Below, one piece after another: positions 61,351-64,000 of a stretch of 64,000 nucleotides of DNA. Made by a program: the position numbers and the translations under genes. Source of the stretch: an uncultured Thiohalocapsa sp. (GTDB taxonomy: Bacteria; Pseudomonadota; Gammaproteobacteria; Chromatiales; Chromatiaceae); NCBI RefSeq assembly GCF_913062725.1, contig NZ_CAJXWY010000009.1, positions 17,324 through 81,323 of the forward strand. The letters run 5' to 3'. How positions within the stretch are numbered: the first letter of the stretch is position 1; every line of letters begins with the position of its first letter. The notes under the pieces were generated by a model. The model did not search any database, was not told the DNA's origin, and saw nothing but the letters and a program-made list of their open reading frames with translations.

Positions 61351-61478
61351 GCGGGACTCGTCAAGCACGCGCCCAACACACCGCTAAAACGGACACGAAG
61401 CGGCGTTGAGTGTATCGTACCGCCCCCCCTGGCATCCAGACATGCCCGCCCGTGTCTGGACAAGCCGAGGGAAATGTG

Positions 61479-62060
61479 TCAGTCGAGGTCTGCGACCAGG
61501 GCTGCGCGTTGCGCATCGTCCAGCTCAAGCGTATAGCTGTATTCCGGATGGTCGATACCGATGTGCACCGGCGCTTGCTGCTTGAGGGCTTGACGGCACG
61601 CGTCCGGCAACTGGAAGCGCAGGAAATGCACCGATGACGTTTTATCCGCGTTCTCACGCTCCAGGTCCTCATCGGCAATGGCATAAACCTTGGCGCCATC
61701 ACCAGTCTGCACCCAAACGTGGTCCTCGATGCCGATGAGTCGCGCAAGGGCGTCCCGCCGCTCATCCACGTCCTCGATCTCCACCATGAAGGTCGCCTTC
61801 CAGTTATCCCCATCCGGTATCAGAGGGTTGTACGCATCTAGCTCATCCTGTATGCCAGCCGTCTCGAAGATCCGTTCTACGCGCAGCATCTCTTGAATCT
61901 GATACTGAATGGTCAGCCGATCCTCAAAGTACAGGGCTGTGTGTGGACCGATGGCAACACGACGCGGGCGCTTGTGGACCATGGCTTCTGCGCGGAAGTC
62001 TGCGCGTCGACGCGCATAATCCTCGAGACTGAGTAAATCGTCGCGGGTCAGTGCTTGCAT
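61479..62060 (-). CDS. DUF3501 family protein
   Basis: A 193-residue soluble protein. SLEDYARRRADFRAEAMVHKRPRRVAIGP and LYFEDRLTIQYQIQEMLRVERIF are the DUF3501 signature. Function unknown. It follows the Fe-S oxidoreductase by 18 bases, a conserved arrangement that usually also includes rubrerythrin. AGGAGAG precedes the ATG. Confidence 0.93.
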   Translation of the reverse strand: MQALTRDDLLSLEDYARRRADFRAEAMVHKRPRRVAIGPHTALYFEDRLTIQYQIQEMLRVERIFETAGIQDELDAYNPLIPDGDNWKATFMVEIEDVDERRDALARLIGIEDHVWVQTGDGAKVYAIADEDLERENADKTSSVHFLRFQLPDACRQALKQQAPVHIGIDHPEYSYTLELDDAQRAALVADLD

Positions 62061-62078
62061 GCTGTCTCTCCTCGGTTG

Positions 62079-63413
62079 TCACAGACCGTAGGCCAAACGC
62101 AACAGGGTAATGGGATGCCGCTGCTGCCCGTCCTGCTGCAGTGCGTGAGCGATATGGGCACCAGCCATCGGACAATCACTGCCGAAATAATCTGCCTGCG
62201 CTTGCTTCACCCGATGAGCGACCGGACGAACGATCTTCATCGCTGCGGCATGAAATTCCTTCTTTACGGCATAAGTGCCATCGTGGCCTGAGCACCGTTC
62301 GATGATTTCTACCGTCGTCTCTGGCACAAGCGCGAGGACTTCGCGGGTCTTTTGTCCAATATTCTGCACGCGTTGATGACATGACGCCTGGTAAACCACC
62401 TTTCCGAGCGATTGCGAGAATGCCGTGCTCAGCTTACCGTGCTTGTGCCGTAGCATCAGATACTCGAATGGATCGTACACGCGTCCCTTGACCGCCTGGA
62501 CGTCATCATCATCCGGATACATCAGCGGTAATTCCTGCTTGAACATCAGGACACAGGACGGGACCATACCGACGATATCCCAGCCGTCGTCTACGAGCGC
62601 CTTCAGCATCGGGATGTTCGTTCGCCGCGCCTCATCCACCGCTTGCAAGTCACCCAGTTCGAGCTTCGGCATGCCGCAACAGCGCTCCTTGCGCAACAAT
62701 GTCACAGGTATACCGTTATGCTCGAGCACCGCGACAAGATCCTCGTTGATGCCCGGCTCGTTATAGTTCCCGTAACAAGTGGCGAATATGGCCACCTTCC
62801 CCGTCGTCGGACCAGCCGGCTCGCCTTGTGCCTGCCGACCTATCAAGTGTGGATATCGCTTGCGAAGCGTACTGCTATGGTAGTGGGGCAGACGCGCGGT
62901 CCTATCGACCTGCAGCACTGACTCTGTGACGGCGCGACCCATGCGACTGCTCAGCGTCTTGTTCACCATGCCCGCCACCACGGGGATGCCAGCCAGGGTG
63001 CCAACCAGATCTGTGCTTGACAAAAGCTTGTCTCGTGCCCTGACCTTATGATGCTTGTACTGAACGGCCTTCGCCCTGAGCATCAAGTGAGGAAAATCCA
63101 CATTCCACTCGTGCGGAGGGACATAGGGACACTTGGTCATGTAGCAGAGGTCGCAAAGATAACAATGATTCACGACCTTGACATAGTCGGCCTTGTCAAC
63201 GCCGTCGACCTCAAGCGTCGCCGACTCATCCACGAGATCGAACAATGTTGGAAATGCCTGACAAAGGCTGACGCAACGCCGACACCCGTGACAGATGTCA
63301 AAGACACGCTCAAGCTCAGCGTTCAGCGCGTCTTCGTCATAGAAGCGCGGATTCTGCCAGTCGATGGCATGCCGGATCGGTGCATCCAGGCTACCCTCTC
63401 GGATTGTTGTCAT
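62079..63413 (-). CDS. GlpC/HdrD-type iron-sulfur oxidoreductase
   Basis: A 444-residue protein with two [4Fe-4S] sites at the N-terminus (CHGCRRCVSLC and CYLCDLCYMTKC) and two CCG domains of the heterodisulfide-reductase type further on (ERCCGMP and, late, CSGHDG). It resembles GlpC and the Fe-S subunits that pair with rubrerythrin and DUF3501. Likely passes electrons in the cytosol; partner unknown. AGGAG sits 6 bases before the ATG. Confidence 0.92.
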   Translation of the reverse strand: MTTIREGSLDAPIRHAIDWQNPRFYDEDALNAELERVFDICHGCRRCVSLCQAFPTLFDLVDESATLEVDGVDKADYVKVVNHCYLCDLCYMTKCPYVPPHEWNVDFPHLMLRAKAVQYKHHKVRARDKLLSSTDLVGTLAGIPVVAGMVNKTLSSRMGRAVTESVLQVDRTARLPHYHSSTLRKRYPHLIGRQAQGEPAGPTTGKVAIFATCYGNYNEPGINEDLVAVLEHNGIPVTLLRKERCCGMPKLELGDLQAVDEARRTNIPMLKALVDDGWDIVGMVPSCVLMFKQELPLMYPDDDDVQAVKGRVYDPFEYLMLRHKHGKLSTAFSQSLGKVVYQASCHQRVQNIGQKTREVLALVPETTVEIIERCSGHDGTYAVKKEFHAAAMKIVRPVAHRVKQAQADYFGSDCPMAGAHIAHALQQDGQQRHPITLLRLAYGL

Positions 63414-63668
63414 GCTGCTACTCCTGCCCGCCTACCTGGCTCCGATGGTTGTCCTAGACGCCTCGGTTCGTCGACGATATAAAAACGCGTGCTACAGAGT
63501 CTGCTCGCGCACAGGTGAGTCACCCCACTGTGCAGACAACCTCGACGTCTTTCCGGTTCGTATAGTGACACGAAGGGGAGCAGACTTACAGCCCACGTCG
63601 TCCGCTCAACGCTGCTTGCGTCGCGACCGCCGACACCAGGCCACTGCGAGGCATGCCTGATGCGCACC

Positions 63669-63696
63669 AAAAAAAAAGCCGACGACAGTCGGCTTT
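63669..63696 (-). terminator. rRNA operon terminator
   Basis: AAGCCGAC, loop TGTC, GTCGGCTT followed by a run of T residues on the minus strand, 14 bases past 5S. Confidence 0.92.
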
Positions 63697-63709
63697 CAAG
63701 AAATAAGAT

Positions 63710-63825
63710 CCTGGCGGTGACCTACTTTCACATGGGGAGGCCCCACACTATCATCGGCGATACACCGTTTCACTGCTGAGTTCGGCATGGGATCAGGTGG
63801 TTCCAGTGCTCCATGGCCGCCAGGA
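63710..63825 (-). rRNA. rrf: 5S ribosomal RNA
   Basis: About 116 bases on the minus strand. CCTGGCGGCC at the 5' end pairs with GGTCACCGCCAGG at the 3' end, and CCCATGCCGAACTCAG...GTGAAAC plus GATGATAGTGTGGGG...CCCATGTGAAAGTAGG are the conserved 5S core. Confidence 0.96.
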
Positions 63826-63935
63826 AAACTGTCGGTAGCGACGCGGCGGATGGCGCAGCGTCGCCCCATTGATACGGTGATGATCGTTTGGCATCGGTGC
63901 GTGCATGGTGAGCACCCAGAATACTTGGGTGTTAT
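63826..63935 (-). other. 23S-5S spacer
   Basis: About 110 bases with no tRNA. A hairpin CACCCA / TGGGTG near 63913-63932 flanks the 23S 3' end and may take part in processing. Confidence 0.6.
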
Positions 63936-64000
63936 ATGGTCAAGCCGCACGGTCAATTAGTACGGGTTAGCTTCACACGTTACCGCGCTTCCACATCCCG
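63936..64000 (-). rRNA. rrl: 23S ribosomal RNA, 3' end
   Basis: The last 65 bases carry the conserved 23S 3' end on the minus strand (GTGGAAGCGCGGTAACG ... GCTAACCCGTACTAATTGACCGTGCGGCTTGACC). The gene continues beyond the window. Confidence 0.93.

Noticed and set aside
60942..61463. A 173-residue intact HAD hydrolase
   Set aside because: HAD motifs are split over three frames with the middle missing, so it is treated as a pseudogene.

Overview
The window is GC-rich, gene-dense DNA from what looks like a gammaproteobacterium, probably a sulfur-oxidising or purple-sulfur relative (Chromatiales / Ectothiorhodospiraceae-like). This rests on the E. coli-like 5S rRNA, tRNAs with encoded CCA, the aceK, rraA and bolA genes, a DsrC protein with both functional cysteines, and a GspA/GspB pair. 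The genus cannot be fixed from the sequence. No CRISPR array, insertion sequence, prophage or integrase was seen.

Layout. 1-9240: alpha-glucan and trehalose block: a MalQ-TreY fusion running off the left edge, a DUF72 protein, a short GH13 enzyme and a HAD-OtsB phosphatase fusion. 9544-13909: an alpha/beta hydrolase and phosphoribosyltransferase pair, DUF5335, an unknown protein, a DUF2256/DUF3253 zinc protein, a DUF2490 outer-membrane protein and an isoprenylcysteine methyltransferase-like membrane protein. 14039-17622: a circularly permuted ATP-grasp/alpha-E fusion followed 2 bases later by a transglutaminase, a predicted but undescribed peptide-modification system. 17754-22258: a Prx6-type peroxiredoxin, then a secreted subtilase and a small secreted paralogue of its C-terminus. 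22389-28565: initiator tRNA, two c-type cytochromes, an AttH-like lipocalin, an M48 lipoprotein protease and RNase J.

28803-34345: DUF3775, the glyoxylate-shunt group aceA-rraA-aceK, a CPCC zinc protein and BolA. 34442-38510: an AGCS symporter, a TonB-like protein and a DUF3050 protein. 38729-42342: DsrC, an unknown 74-residue protein, a PAS/histidine-kinase/HPt protein whose receiver has collapsed to a stub, and an overlapping free receiver. 43105-44322: ChrA. 44507-49883 (minus): an arsenic operon arsR-pstS-acr3-gapdh-arsJ. 49987-55396: an outer-membrane protein, a small exported protein, DUF1244, then glyA-nrdR-ribD. 55602-57045: tRNA-Ser, a BI-1/YccA protein, a three-hairpin intergenic element and a small membrane protein. 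57294-60640: gspA-gspB. 60928-62060: a wrecked HAD-IIA pseudogene and DUF3501. 62079-64000: an Fe-S oxidoreductase, then the 3' end of an rRNA operon (23S end, 5S, terminator) on the minus strand.

How the genes work together. The left block should remodel maltodextrins into trehalose-ended oligomers and dephosphorylate sugar phosphates. The aceA-rraA-aceK group controls carbon entry into the glyoxylate shunt. The arsenic operon disposes of arsenate as 1-arseno-3-phosphoglycerate (GAPDH plus ArsJ) and of arsenite through Acr3. The DsrC, cytochrome and Fe-S genes fit sulfur and redox metabolism. Several long open frames opposite the real genes are by-products of high GC content and are not annotated.
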